Positions 1 to 7,191 of a DNA stretch of 31,223 nucleotides are shown here, in pieces. The notes beneath the pieces are model-generated. The model saw nothing but the letters and a program-made list of their open reading frames with translations, did no database searches and was not told the DNA's origin. Positions within the stretch are counted from its first letter, which is position 1; every line of letters starts with the position of its first letter. The position numbers and the translations under genes are program-made. Source of the stretch: Mesorhizobium sp. (GTDB taxonomy: Bacteria; Pseudomonadota; Alphaproteobacteria; Rhizobiales; Rhizobiaceae); the NCBI GenBank assembly GCA_019509685.1, contig JAEKLU010000220.1, positions 1 through 31,223 on the forward strand. Direction: 5' to 3'.

Positions 1-147
1 ATCCTCCTGGTCGAGCAGAATTTCCGCTTCGCCGCCCGCATCGCCGACCGCTTCTACCTGATGGATCACGGCAAGGTGGTGCAAGGCTTTCCGGTCGGCC
101 AGCTTTCCGCGCACACCGACAAATTGCACGAGGTGCTGGGGGTATGA
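1..147 (+). CDS. livF: Branched-chain amino acid ABC transporter ATP-binding protein, C-terminal end (LivF-like)
   Basis: Only the last 48 codons are in the window, in frame 1 and ending at TGA 145-147. The piece begins ILLVEQN and continues with RIADRFYLMDHGKVV, which is the region after the Walker B motif in LivF/LivG ATPases (the LLVEQN motif holds the switch residue region, followed by the D-loop-distal strands). The two permease genes that follow (livH, livM) support LivF or LivG. It would energise import of branched-chain amino acids or related amides from the cytoplasmic face. LivF is preferred over LivG because the VEQN wording and short tail are typical of LivF. The Walker A and signature motifs lie upstream of the window and cannot be checked. 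Confidence 0.85.
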   Translation: MLLVEQNFRFAARIADRFYLMDHGKVVQGFPVGQLSAHTDKLHEVLGV

Positions 148-191
148 GCGGGACAAATGTCCATTGGATGACCGCTACCTGGCAGGCGCTG

Positions 192-363
192 GCGCCGCCC
201 CTCATCTGGCTGCCGCCATCTTCTCCCCGTAAACGGGGAGAAGGGACGCTTTGGCCGCCGCTTTCGCCAACCGCCAACGTCGCAGGAGGAGAGCCGGCGC
301 CGCGCTCAGCCTCTTTCTCCCCGTTCACGGGGAGAAATGCCCAGCAGGGCAATGAGGGGCGGC
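192..363. repeat. Inverted pair of rhizobial palindromic intergenic repeats
   Basis: The 271-base gap between livF and livH holds no convincing gene. It contains two copies of one repeat in opposite orientation. Copy 1 (192-243) has a tail followed by the palindrome TTCTCCCCGT / ACGGGGAGAA with a 2-nt centre. Copy 2 (315-363) has the palindrome at 315-336 followed by a tail containing CCAGCAGGGC. The copy 1 tail resembles the reverse complement of the copy 2 tail. The same family recurs at 8374-8568. Such elements are dispersed in Mesorhizobium-like genomes. Transcribed, each palindrome would form a strong hairpin and could lower expression of livH relative to livF. Confidence 0.6.
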
Positions 364-418
364 GCCTGCGTCAACAATCGGCCGCACCGCATTCAACGGA
401 CATCTCGGTGCTGGCCCC

Positions 419-1306
419 ATGACCATGATCTTCGGCATTCCGATCCAAGCGCTTCTCGGCCAATTGCTGGTTGGCCTGATCAACGGCTCCTTCTATGCCA
501 TGCTCAGCCTGGGGCTGGCCGTCATCTTCGGCCTGTTGCGCATCATCAATTTCGCCCATGGCGCGCTCTATATGCTTGGCGCCTTCATTGGCTATCTGCT
601 GCTCGTCCATCTCGGCATCGGCTACTGGCCGGCGCTGATCATCGTGCCCCTGGCCGTCGGCCTGTTCGGCATGGTGGTGGAGCGCGTGGCGCTGTCCAGG
701 CTCTACCGCCTCGACCCGCTCTACGGCCTGCTTTTCACCTTCGGTCTGGCCCTGGTCATCGAAGGCGTGTTTCGCTACTTCTTCGGCGTCTCCGGCAATC
801 CCTATGCCGTGCCGGCGCAGCTCGCCGGCGGCACCAATCTCGGCTTCATGTTCCTGCCCAATTATCGCGGCTGGGTGGTGGTCGCCTCGCTCGTCGTCTG
901 CATCGGCACATGGCTTTTGATCGAAAAGACCAGGCTCGGCTCCTATCTGCGCGCCGCGACCGAGAATCCCGAGCTGGTGCAGGCCTTCGGCGTCAACGTG
1001 CCGCTGCTCTTGACGCTCACCTATGGTCTCGGCGCCGCCCTTGCCGGGCTGGCCGGCATCCTCGCGGCGCCCGTCTACCAGGTCAGTCCGCTGATGGGCT
1101 CGGACCTGATCATCGTCGTCTTCGCCGTCGTCGTGGTCGGCGGCATGGGCTCGATCCTCGGCGCTATCGTCACCGGCTATATGCTCGGCCTCGCCGAAGG
1201 CCTGACCAAGGTCTTTTACCCGGAGGCGTCGAACCTCGTCGTCTTCGTCATCATGGCGATCGTGCTGCTGTTGCGACCGGCCGGCCTGTTCGGAAGGGAC
1301 GCCTGA
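419..1306 (+). CDS. livH: Branched-chain amino acid ABC transporter permease LivH
   Basis: This 295-residue, highly hydrophobic protein is an inner-membrane permease of the HAAT (LivHMGF) family. The N-terminal signature LRIINFAHGALYMLGAFIG (about residues 40-58) is the classic LivH motif. The EAA-like cytoplasmic loop lies near residues 180-215, with ENPELVQAFGV followed by GLGAALAGLAGILAAP. The C-terminal GGMGSILGA and LRPAGLFG segments are also typical. Length matches the family (about 290). It pairs with LivM, which starts one base after its stop. The start at ATG 419 is the first ATG giving the standard N-terminus. Substrate cannot be read from the permease. The downstream catabolic genes suggest an amino acid or ureido/acyl-amino acid rather than strictly Leu/Ile/Val. 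Confidence 0.95.
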   Translation: MTMIFGIPIQALLGQLLVGLINGSFYAMLSLGLAVIFGLLRIINFAHGALYMLGAFIGYLLLVHLGIGYWPALIIVPLAVGLFGMVVERVALSRLYRLDPLYGLLFTFGLALVIEGVFRYFFGVSGNPYAVPAQLAGGTNLGFMFLPNYRGWVVVASLVVCIGTWLLIEKTRLGSYLRAATENPELVQAFGVNVPLLLTLTYGLGAALAGLAGILAAPVYQVSPLMGSDLIIVVFAVVVVGGMGSILGAIVTGYMLGLAEGLTKVFYPEASNLVVFVIMAIVLLLRPAGLFGRDA

Positions 1307-1307
1307 G

Positions 1308-2285
1308 ATGAGCGAGGCGACCCTTCACGAAGAACGCGCCGCGGCTTCGCTCAGGCTGGAGCGCATCCTGGTGGCGCTGGCCATCGTGGCGCTGATTGCC
1401 GCGCCCTTCCTCATCTACCCGATCTTCATCATGAAGATGCTGTGCTTCGCGCTCTTCGCCTGCGCCTTCAACCTGCTGCTCGGCTACACCGGGCTGCTGT
1501 CCTTCGGCCATGCCGCCTTCTTCGGCGGCGCGGCTTATTTCTGCGCCTACGCGGTAAAAGCCTGGGGTTGGCCGCCCGAGGCCGGCATTCTGCTCGGCAC
1601 CGTCGGCGCGGCTGGCCTCGGGCTCATCATGGGCTTCCTCGCCATCCGCAGGCAAGGCATCTATTTCTCGATGATCACGCTGGCGCTGGCGCAGATGTTT
1701 TATTTCTTCTGCGTCCAGGCGCCGTTCACCGAGGGCGAGGACGGCATCCAGGGCGTGCCGCGTGGAACGCTCTTCGGCGTCATCGATCTCAACGTCACCA
1801 TGAACATGTATTTCTTCGTGCTTGCCGTCTTCCTGATCGGCGTCTTTGCCATCTGGCGCATCGTCAACTCGCCCTTCGGCATGATCCTGCGCTCGATCAG
1901 CGAGAACGAGAACCGCGCCATTTCGCTGGGCTATTCGGTCGGCCGCTACAAGCTCGCCGCCTTCGTCATGTCGGCGGCCCTTGCGGGTTTGGCGGGCGCC
2001 ACCAAGGCCATCGTCTTCCAATTCGCCACGCTCACCGACGTCACCTGGCAGATGTCGGGCGAAGTGATCCTGATGACGCTGCTCGGCGGCATCGGCACCA
2101 TGGCCGGCCCCGTGGTCGGCGCCGGCCTCGTCGTCGGCCTGGAGAACACGCTTGCCACCTCCGGCTTCCCGGTGACCATCGCCACCGGGCTCATCTTCAT
2201 GGTGTGCGTGCTGATCTTCAGGCGCGGCATTGTCGGGGAGGTTTATGCGCGGTGGCTGAGACGGGCGCCAAGCGGCGGCAATTAG
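1308..2285 (+). CDS. livM: Branched-chain amino acid ABC transporter permease LivM
   Basis: This 325-residue inner-membrane permease is the partner of LivH. The hallmark NLLLGYTGLLSFGHAAFFGG is present (about residues 56-75), followed by AIRRQGIYFSMITLALAQM and the EAA-type loop SENENRAISLGYSVGRYKL with SAALAGLAGA. The C-terminal LLGGIGTMAGPVVGAG segment is also family-typical. The first 25 residues are a cytoplasmic extension before the first membrane segment. It follows livH by one base, so the two are translationally coupled. The 3' end overlaps the end of the convergent higA antitoxin by four bases. No livJ/livK binding protein is in the window; it is presumably upstream together with livG. 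Confidence 0.95.
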   Translation: MSEATLHEERAAASLRLERILVALAIVALIAAPFLIYPIFIMKMLCFALFACAFNLLLGYTGLLSFGHAAFFGGAAYFCAYAVKAWGWPPEAGILLGTVGAAGLGLIMGFLAIRRQGIYFSMITLALAQMFYFFCVQAPFTEGEDGIQGVPRGTLFGVIDLNVTMNMYFFVLAVFLIGVFAIWRIVNSPFGMILRSISENENRAISLGYSVGRYKLAAFVMSAALAGLAGATKAIVFQFATLTDVTWQMSGEVILMTLLGGIGTMAGPVVGAGLVVGLENTLATSGFPVTIATGLIFMVCVLIFRRGIVGEVYARWLRRAPSGGN

Positions 2286-2581
2286 GCAGCCGCTTCGTAT
2301 CGTTCGATCTCCTTAAGCTCTTCCTGTAGCGACGCGCCCTCGACAGCCAGATCGTAACTGGCCTGCATGTTCATCCAGAACTGCGGTGTGGTGCCAAAAA
2401 ACTTCGCAAGCCGCAAAGCCGTGTCCGGCGTGACCGGCGTGGTCTCGTTGGCAAGGCGCTCGATGCGGGTGCGCGGCACATGAAGCTTCTTGGCCAGCGT
2501 GTAGGGCTTCAGATCGAGGGGCTCAAGAAATTCCGTCCTCAGAATCTCGCCTGGATGAATAGGAACATCGAGTTTGATCAT
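2282..2581 (-). CDS. higA: HigA-family addiction module antitoxin (XRE-type HTH)
   Basis: The start chosen at 2581 gives 99 residues beginning MIKLDVPIHPGEILRTEFL, the standard HigA opening (IHPGEIL...FLEP). An XRE helix-turn-helix follows at about residues 20-75: LKPYTLAKKLHVPRTRIERL, then TPVTPDTALRLAKFFGTTPQFW. The protein would bind its own promoter and, in complete modules, neutralise the HigB mRNA interferase. Two GTATC-N7-GATAC motifs upstream are plausible operators. A longer in-frame start at 2644 would fuse about 21 residues, beginning MIRSFKDK, which look like the first residues of HigB. No intact toxin gene lies upstream or downstream, so this is a solitary antitoxin. It could now act only as a DNA-binding regulator. 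Confidence 0.88.
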   Translation of the reverse strand: MIKLDVPIHPGEILRTEFLEPLDLKPYTLAKKLHVPRTRIERLANETTPVTPDTALRLAKFFGTTPQFWMNMQASYDLAVEGASLQEELKEIERYEAAA

Positions 2582-2644
2582 TTCTTCACCCCATCGGGAA
2601 GGGCGCCCTGGCTTGGTTGTCTTGTCCTTGAACGACCGGATCAT
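2582..2644 (-). pseudogene. Remnant of higB toxin start codons
   Basis: Reading from ATG 2644 on the minus strand gives MIRSFKDKTTK, which closely resembles the N-terminus of RelE/HigB-type toxins (usually MIxSFxxKxxE/K). After about 11 codons the similarity ends, and the frame runs straight into the HigA start at 2581. A normal HigB has about 90-95 residues. The simplest reading is an internal deletion that removed almost the whole toxin and kept its start and the antitoxin. The match is short, so confidence is moderate. Confidence 0.5.
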
Positions 2645-2660
2645 CCGATTTCCAGGATTG

Positions 2661-2714
2661 GTATCGTGTCATGATACGTCGCTTGCGTCAACAAAAAGTA
2701 TCGCGGTATGATAC
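2661..2714 (-). promoter_or_regulatory. Probable HigA operator/promoter with two GTATC-N7-GATAC motifs
   Basis: Two 17-base dyads lie upstream of the higB remnant and higA: 2661-2677 and 2698-2714, both GTATC-N7-GATAC, with centres 37 bases apart. The first is a near-perfect palindrome with one mismatched pair. A minus-strand TTGACG (2686-2691) lies between them and could be a -35 element. HigA antitoxins autoregulate through dyads of this kind, so these are inferred HigA binding sites. The divergent Lrp-side genes are far enough away that control of them is unlikely. Confidence 0.55.
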
Positions 2715-2734
2715 GCAGCACGCCTTCCAAAACG

Positions 2735-3226
2735 CTACGCTGACCCACCCACCGGCACCTCAAGTCCCATCTTCACCCGATCCATCGCCACGAACGTCCG
2801 AAACCTTTTGACGTTGTTGTTTTCGAAGAATAGCCGCCGGGTCAGCGCCTCGTAGTCGGCCATCGAAGCCACGGTGACGACGAGGATGAAATCGGCCTCG
2901 CCGGTGACGTAGTAGCATTGCTGCACCTCGGGCACTTCGGCAAAGCCGCGCTTGGCGGCGTCGATCAGCTCGGCGCGTTCGCTCTCGACCTCGACCTCGA
3001 CGAAGATGGTGATCGGGTGGCCGACCTTGGCCGGATCGACCAGCGCGACATTGGCGCGGATGACGCCGGTTTCCTCCATCCGCCGGATGCGCCGCTGCAC
3101 CGCCGGGGCCGACAGGTTCACCTTCTCGCCGATCACCCGCTGTGGGGTGGTGTTGTCCTTCTGCAGGATGGCGAGGATGGCGCGGTCGAAGGCGTCGAGA
3201 TTTGGCGGAACGGGCATCGGCGACAT
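2735..3226 (-). CDS. Lrp/AsnC family transcriptional regulator
   Basis: The protein has 163 residues from ATG 3226; 160 residues from ATG 3217 is the alternative. An N-terminal winged HTH (LDAFDRAILAILQKDNTT, then LSAPAVQRRIRRMEETGVI, about residues 10-60) is followed by the RAM/AsnC_trans_reg effector domain (TIFVEVEVES, CYYVTGEADFILVVTV, and FRTFVAMDRVK). Members form octamers that bind small amino-acid ligands. It is transcribed divergently from the diaminopropionate ammonia-lyase gene (95 bases between starts), the usual position for a local regulator. It probably controls the catabolic operon in response to the substrate or product. The bases around ATG 3226 are partly duplicated at 5871-5906, upstream of the second lyase, which favours the 3226 start. 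Confidence 0.92.
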   Translation of the reverse strand: MSPMPVPPNLDAFDRAILAILQKDNTTPQRVIGEKVNLSAPAVQRRIRRMEETGVIRANVALVDPAKVGHPITIFVEVEVESERAELIDAAKRGFAEVPEVQQCYYVTGEADFILVVTVASMADYEALTRRLFFENNNVKRFRTFVAMDRVKMGLEVPVGGSA

Positions 3227-3320
3227 CCAGACGAAACAAACTTGCAATCGGCTCGCCGAAACAGAGCGCATTTCTCAGGCGCTCTGCAATAGATTTCCGG
3301 GGCATGAAACGGGGGAAACC

Positions 3321-4532
3321 ATGATCCTGCTCAATCGACGTCCCGAATACAGGCAATTACTGGCGGCGGCCGACGCTGCCGCGCTCGGCATTGCCGGCGC
3401 CGAGGAGGCAGAGCGTTTCTTGAGGGCGCGCGACAGCCACTCCGAGACGCCGCTGCATGTCTTGCCGGCGCTGGCGGCCGAACTCGGCATCGCGGCATTG
3501 CACGCATTGCACGTCAAGGACGAGGGCAGGCGTCTCGGCCTTGGCAGCTTCAAGGCGCTGGGCGGCGCCTATGCCGTCATCCGGCTGGTGCTCGAAGAGG
3601 CCGGCAAGCAACTCGGCCGCAAGCTCGATGCGGGCGAGATCGGCGATGCGAAGGTGCGGGCGATCGCCGCGCGGATGACCTTCTGTTGCGCCACCGACGG
3701 CAACCATGGCCGCTCGGTCGCGCAGGGCGCCGGCCTGGTCGGCGCTCGCTCGGTGGTCTTCGTCCATGCCGGCGTCAGCCCCGAGCGTGTCGCGGCGATC
3801 GCCCGCTATAGCGCCGAGATGGTCAGGGTCGACGGCGGCTACGATCATTCGGTGCGCGAGGCCGCCCGCATCGCCGCCGAGCGCGGCTGGACGGTCGTCT
3901 CCGACACCTCCTGGCCGGGCTATGAGCGCATTCCGGGCCTGGTCATGCAGGGCTATACGGTGATCGTGCGCGAGGCGTTGCGGCATCTGCCGGAGCCACC
4001 CACCCATGTCTTCCTGCAGGCCGGCGTCGGCGGCTTCGCCGCGGCGATTGCCGGCCATCTGGCGATCCTGCTTGGCGAGCGGCGGCCGAAGATCGTCGTG
4101 GTCGAGCCGGCGCGGGCGGCCTGCGTCTACGCCACGGCCGAGGCGGGGCGTCCGGTAAAAATCCCGCATGACCAACCGACCGTCATGGCGATGCTGGAAT
4201 GCCATGAGCCGTCGCTGGTCGCCTGGCGGGTGCTTTCGCGCGTCGGCGACGCCTTCATGACGGTGGAGGAGGACGATGCGGTCGCGGTGATGAACCGGCT
4301 GGCGCGGCCCAAGGGCGGCGATCCGGCGATCGTTGCCGGCGAGAGCGGCGGGGCGGGGCTTGCCGGGCTGATCCGGGCCGCCGGTGACATCGGCATGCGC
4401 GCCGCGCTCGGTCTCGACGGCCAATCCCGCGCGCTCATCATCAACTCCGAAGGCGCGACCGACCCCGGCCGTTACGCCGAACTGGTGGGGATGGCGCCGG
4501 AAGGTGTAGCGCGAGCCATGCAGCCGGCGTGA
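3321..4532 (+). CDS. Diaminopropionate ammonia-lyase (PLP fold type II), first copy
   Basis: This 403-residue PLP enzyme resembles YgeX (2,3-diaminopropionate to pyruvate plus two ammonia). The PLP lysine is in LGSFKALGGAYAV (about residue 76). CATDGNHGRSVAQGAG holds the conserved Asp next to the phosphate/substrate site, and GGYDHSVREA holds the second conserved Asp. QAGVGGFAAAIAG is the glycine-rich PLP-phosphate loop, and GESGGAGLAG is also conserved. ATG 3321 follows GGGGGAAACC as a plausible ribosome site and aligns with the paralogue's start. A 9-base tandem duplication at 3495-3512 adds three residues (LHA) absent from the paralogue. Its stop overlaps the next gene's GTG. Related lyases such as threonine or serine dehydratases are less likely because the overall order matches YgeX. 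Confidence 0.88.
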   Translation: MILLNRRPEYRQLLAAADAAALGIAGAEEAERFLRARDSHSETPLHVLPALAAELGIAALHALHVKDEGRRLGLGSFKALGGAYAVIRLVLEEAGKQLGRKLDAGEIGDAKVRAIAARMTFCCATDGNHGRSVAQGAGLVGARSVVFVHAGVSPERVAAIARYSAEMVRVDGGYDHSVREAARIAAERGWTVVSDTSWPGYERIPGLVMQGYTVIVREALRHLPEPPTHVFLQAGVGGFAAAIAGHLAILLGERRPKIVVVEPARAACVYATAEAGRPVKIPHDQPTVMAMLECHEPSLVAWRVLSRVGDAFMTVEEDDAVAVMNRLARPKGGDPAIVAGESGGAGLAGLIRAAGDIGMRAALGLDGQSRALIINSEGATDPGRYAELVGMAPEGVARAMQPA

Positions 4533-5764
4533 GCAATCTGACGATCAATGCCGATCGCCTCATCAGGCGCATCGAGGAGCTCGGCAGCCTTGGCCGCGAT
4601 GCGCAGGGCCGGCTCGTGCGCGTCGCCGCCTCGGATATGGATCGCCTCGGCCGCGACCGCCTGGTCAGCTGGCTGAAAGAGGCCGGGCTCGAGGTCGCCG
4701 TCGACCGCATCGGCAACATTTTCGGCATCTGGCGGGACAATGCCAATACCGATCTGGCGCCGGTCATGCTCGGCTCGCACATCGACACGGTGATCGACGC
4801 CGGCATCTATGATGGCTGCTGTGGCGTGCTTGCCGGACTGGAAGCGATCGAGAGCCTGAAGGAGGCCGGCTTCGCGCCGGCGCGTCCGCTTGTCGTCGCC
4901 GCCTTCACCAACGAGGAAGGCGTGCGCTATTCCCCCGACATGATGGGTTCGCTGGTCTATGCCGGCGGCGTCGGCATCGAGGACGCTCTGGCCGCTGTCG
5001 GCACCGACGGCACGGTGCTGGGCAAGGAGCTGGAGCGCATCGGCTACGCCGGTCAGCATCAGCCCGGATTCCTCAAGCCGCATGTCTATGTCGAGCTGCA
5101 TGTCGAACAGGGGCCGGTGCTGGAGCGCGAAGGCATCGCCATCGGCGCCGTCGAGAACCTGCAAGGCATTTCCTGGCAGCGCATCACGATCGACGGCGAG
5201 GCCAATCACGCCGGCACGACGCCGATGGCGATGCGTCGCGATGCCGGCGTCGCCGCGGCGCGAGTAATCTCCTTCATCGCCGACCGCGCCAGTGCCTCGC
5301 GCACACGCACGGTCGCCACCGTCGGCACCATCGCTTTCGAGCCGAACGCCATCAACGTCATCCCGGCGCGGGCAATTTTCACCATCGACCTGCGCGATCC
5401 CAATGAAGCGAGCCTCAAGGCGGAGGAAGCAGCCCTTGCCGCCTTCCTCGACGAACTTGCCGCGAGCGCCGGCGTCACCGTCCAGGCCGAAAGCCTGGCG
5501 CGTTTCGAGCCGGTGACGTTCGACGCGCGCGTCGTCGCGCTGATCGAGGCCGGCGCCAAGGCCGCAGGTCTTTCCTGCCGGCGCATGACGTCGGGCGCCG
5601 GGCATGACGCGCAGATGATTGCGCGCATCGCGCCGTCCGCGATGATCTTCGTGCCGAGCCGTGGCGGCATCAGCCACAATCCGGCCGAGTTCACCGCTGC
5701 CGGCGAGCTCATCGCGGGCGCCAACATACTGCTCGGTGTCACCGCCAGACTGGCGGTTGACTGA
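4529..5764 (+). CDS. M20-family Zn-dependent amidohydrolase (N-carbamoyl-L-amino acid hydrolase / allantoate amidohydrolase type)
   Basis: This 411-residue protein starts at GTG 4529, overlapping the lyase stop by four bases (GTGA), so it is translationally coupled. Metal and catalytic motifs are present in order: LGSHIDTVIDAGIYDGCCGVLAG (His and bridging Asp, about residues 87-105), FTNEEGVRYSPDMMGS (catalytic Glu and metal Glu), ELHVEQGPVLE, the lid-domain motif EANHAGTTPMAMRRDA, and C-terminal SGAGHDAQMI with the last metal His. This set is characteristic of the AmaB/HyuC/AllC group, which cleaves N-carbamoyl or ureido groups to amine, CO2 and ammonia. Placement between two diaminopropionate lyases suggests it releases the amino group that the lyase needs. 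Exact substrate is unknown. Confidence 0.88.
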   Translation: MSNLTINADRLIRRIEELGSLGRDAQGRLVRVAASDMDRLGRDRLVSWLKEAGLEVAVDRIGNIFGIWRDNANTDLAPVMLGSHIDTVIDAGIYDGCCGVLAGLEAIESLKEAGFAPARPLVVAAFTNEEGVRYSPDMMGSLVYAGGVGIEDALAAVGTDGTVLGKELERIGYAGQHQPGFLKPHVYVELHVEQGPVLEREGIAIGAVENLQGISWQRITIDGEANHAGTTPMAMRRDAGVAAARVISFIADRASASRTRTVATVGTIAFEPNAINVIPARAIFTIDLRDPNEASLKAEEAALAAFLDELAASAGVTVQAESLARFEPVTFDARVVALIEAGAKAAGLSCRRMTSGAGHDAQMIARIAPSAMIFVPSRGGISHNPAEFTAAGELIAGANILLGVTARLAVD

Positions 5765-5870
5765 CCACAAAAGCGGGCTGCAAAACGAAAAAGCGTGGAT
5801 GACTGACTTTGAGGCAGACAATTACACCCAAAAATAGTTCAGTCGACCACGTCGCGTTCTATCGCAGCTG

Positions 5871-5906
5871 GCATCTGGCGACATCGGGAAGAAACAAACT
5901 TCGATC
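5871..5906. repeat. Duplicated fragment of the lrp/lyase intergenic region
   Basis: The 200-base spacer 5765-5964 has no gene. Bases 5871-5906 match 3214-3249, where the first copy carries the start of the divergent lrp gene. Both contain GCATC, GGCGACATC, then GAAACAAACTT a few bases on. In the spacer copy the lrp start codon complement (CAT) is kept, but no lrp frame follows. This indicates that the duplication which created the second lyase copy included its upstream control region, and the lrp coding part was then lost. The element probably still carries the promoter or regulator site for the second lyase. Confidence 0.6.
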
Positions 5907-5964
5907 ACTAGCAAAATAGTTCTCACGTTCATCAATGCAATTCAGTGCCTCGAAAAAGAATGCC

Positions 5965-7161
5965 ATGATGCTGCTCAACCAACGTCCCGAACACAACCAG
6001 CCGTTGGTCGCGGCCGACGCCGAAGCCCTCGGCATGGCGGGCGCCGAGCGCGCCGGGCATTATCTCAAGGCGCGCGACAATCATGTCGAAACACCTTTGC
6101 ACGCCTTGCCGGCGCTGGCCGGCGAGCTCGGTATCGCCGCCCTTCATGTCAAGGATGAGGGCCAGCGCCTTGGCCTTGGCAGCTTCAAGGCGTTGGGCGG
6201 CGCCTATGCCGTCATCCGGCTGGTGCTGGAGGAGGCGGGAAAACGCCTCGGCCGCGATGTCGATGTCGCCGAGATCGGCGACGCAAGGGTGCGCCGGATC
6301 GCCTCGGAAATGATCTTCGTCTGCGCCACCGATGGCAACCATGGCCGGTCGGTGGCGCAGGGCGCCGGCCTGGTCGGGGCGCGATCGGTGATCTTTGTCC
6401 ATGCCGGCGTGAGCCGCGAGCGTGTCGAGGCCATCGCCCGCCTCGGCGCCGAGATCGTGCAGGTCGAGGGCGGCTACGATCATGCGGTGCGCGAAGTCGC
6501 CCGGGTCGGCGCCGAGCGCGGCTGGAAGATCGTCTCCAACACATCCTGGCCAGGCTATGAGCGCATCCCGGGCCTCGTCATGCAGGGCTATACGGTGATC
6601 GTGCGCGAGGCGTTGCGGCATCTGGCCGAGCCGCCCACCCATGTCTTCCTGCAGGCCGGCGTCGGCGGCCTCGCGGCGGCGATTGCAGGCCATATGGCGA
6701 TCCTGCTTGGCCTGAAGCGGCCGAAAACCGTGGTTGTCGAGCCGACGCGCTCGGCTTGTATCTATGCCTCGGCCGAGGCCGGACGTCCGGCGACGATCTC
6801 GCATCAGGGCCCGACCGTCATGACGATGCTCGAATGCGCCGAGCCGTCCTTGATCGCCTGGCGCGTGCTTTCGCGCGTCGGCGATGCCTTCATGACGGTC
6901 GAGGAAGAAGACGCGGTCGCGGTGATGAACCGGCTGGCGCGGCCCAAGGGCAATGATGCGGCCATCGTTGCCGGCGAGAGCGGCGGGGCAGGGCTGGCCG
7001 GACTGATCCGCGCCGCGGGCGACGTGGCCATGCGGGCGGCCCTCGGTCTCGACGCCGCGTCCCGCGTGCTCATCATCAACTCCGAAGGCGCGACCGACCC
7101 CGACCGCTACGCCGAGCTGGTTGGCATGGCGCCGCAGGATATTGCGCTGCAGCCTGCCTGA
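5965..7161 (+). CDS. Diaminopropionate ammonia-lyase, second copy (paralogue)
   Basis: This 398-residue protein is collinear with the lyase at 3321-4532 over its whole length and identical in long blocks. The same PLP lysine motif (LGSFKALGGAYAV), CATDGNHGRSVAQGAG, GGYDHAVREV, QAGVGGLAAAIAG and GESGGAGLAG are all present, so it appears catalytically intact. The start at 5965 (or 5968) aligns MMLLNQRPEH with MILLNRRPEY in the first copy. An upstream ATG at 5935 adds ten residues with no family match or ribosome site. It lacks the three-residue insertion of copy 1. The M20 aminoacylase gene follows after 30 bases, so the two are probably co-transcribed. Differences between the copies could reflect substrate preference or dosage. 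Confidence 0.87.
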   Translation: MMLLNQRPEHNQPLVAADAEALGMAGAERAGHYLKARDNHVETPLHALPALAGELGIAALHVKDEGQRLGLGSFKALGGAYAVIRLVLEEAGKRLGRDVDVAEIGDARVRRIASEMIFVCATDGNHGRSVAQGAGLVGARSVIFVHAGVSRERVEAIARLGAEIVQVEGGYDHAVREVARVGAERGWKIVSNTSWPGYERIPGLVMQGYTVIVREALRHLAEPPTHVFLQAGVGGLAAAIAGHMAILLGLKRPKTVVVEPTRSACIYASAEAGRPATISHQGPTVMTMLECAEPSLIAWRVLSRVGDAFMTVEEEDAVAVMNRLARPKGNDAAIVAGESGGAGLAGLIRAAGDVAMRAALGLDAASRVLIINSEGATDPDRYAELVGMAPQDIALQPA

Positions 7162-7191
7162 CGACGCAAGCCGCCCGAAATGGGAGTCGCA

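Noticed and set aside
144..422. 92-codon plus-strand frame between livF and livH
   Set aside because: Runs through the palindromic repeats, has no ribosome site or recognisable domain, and overlaps repeat DNA.
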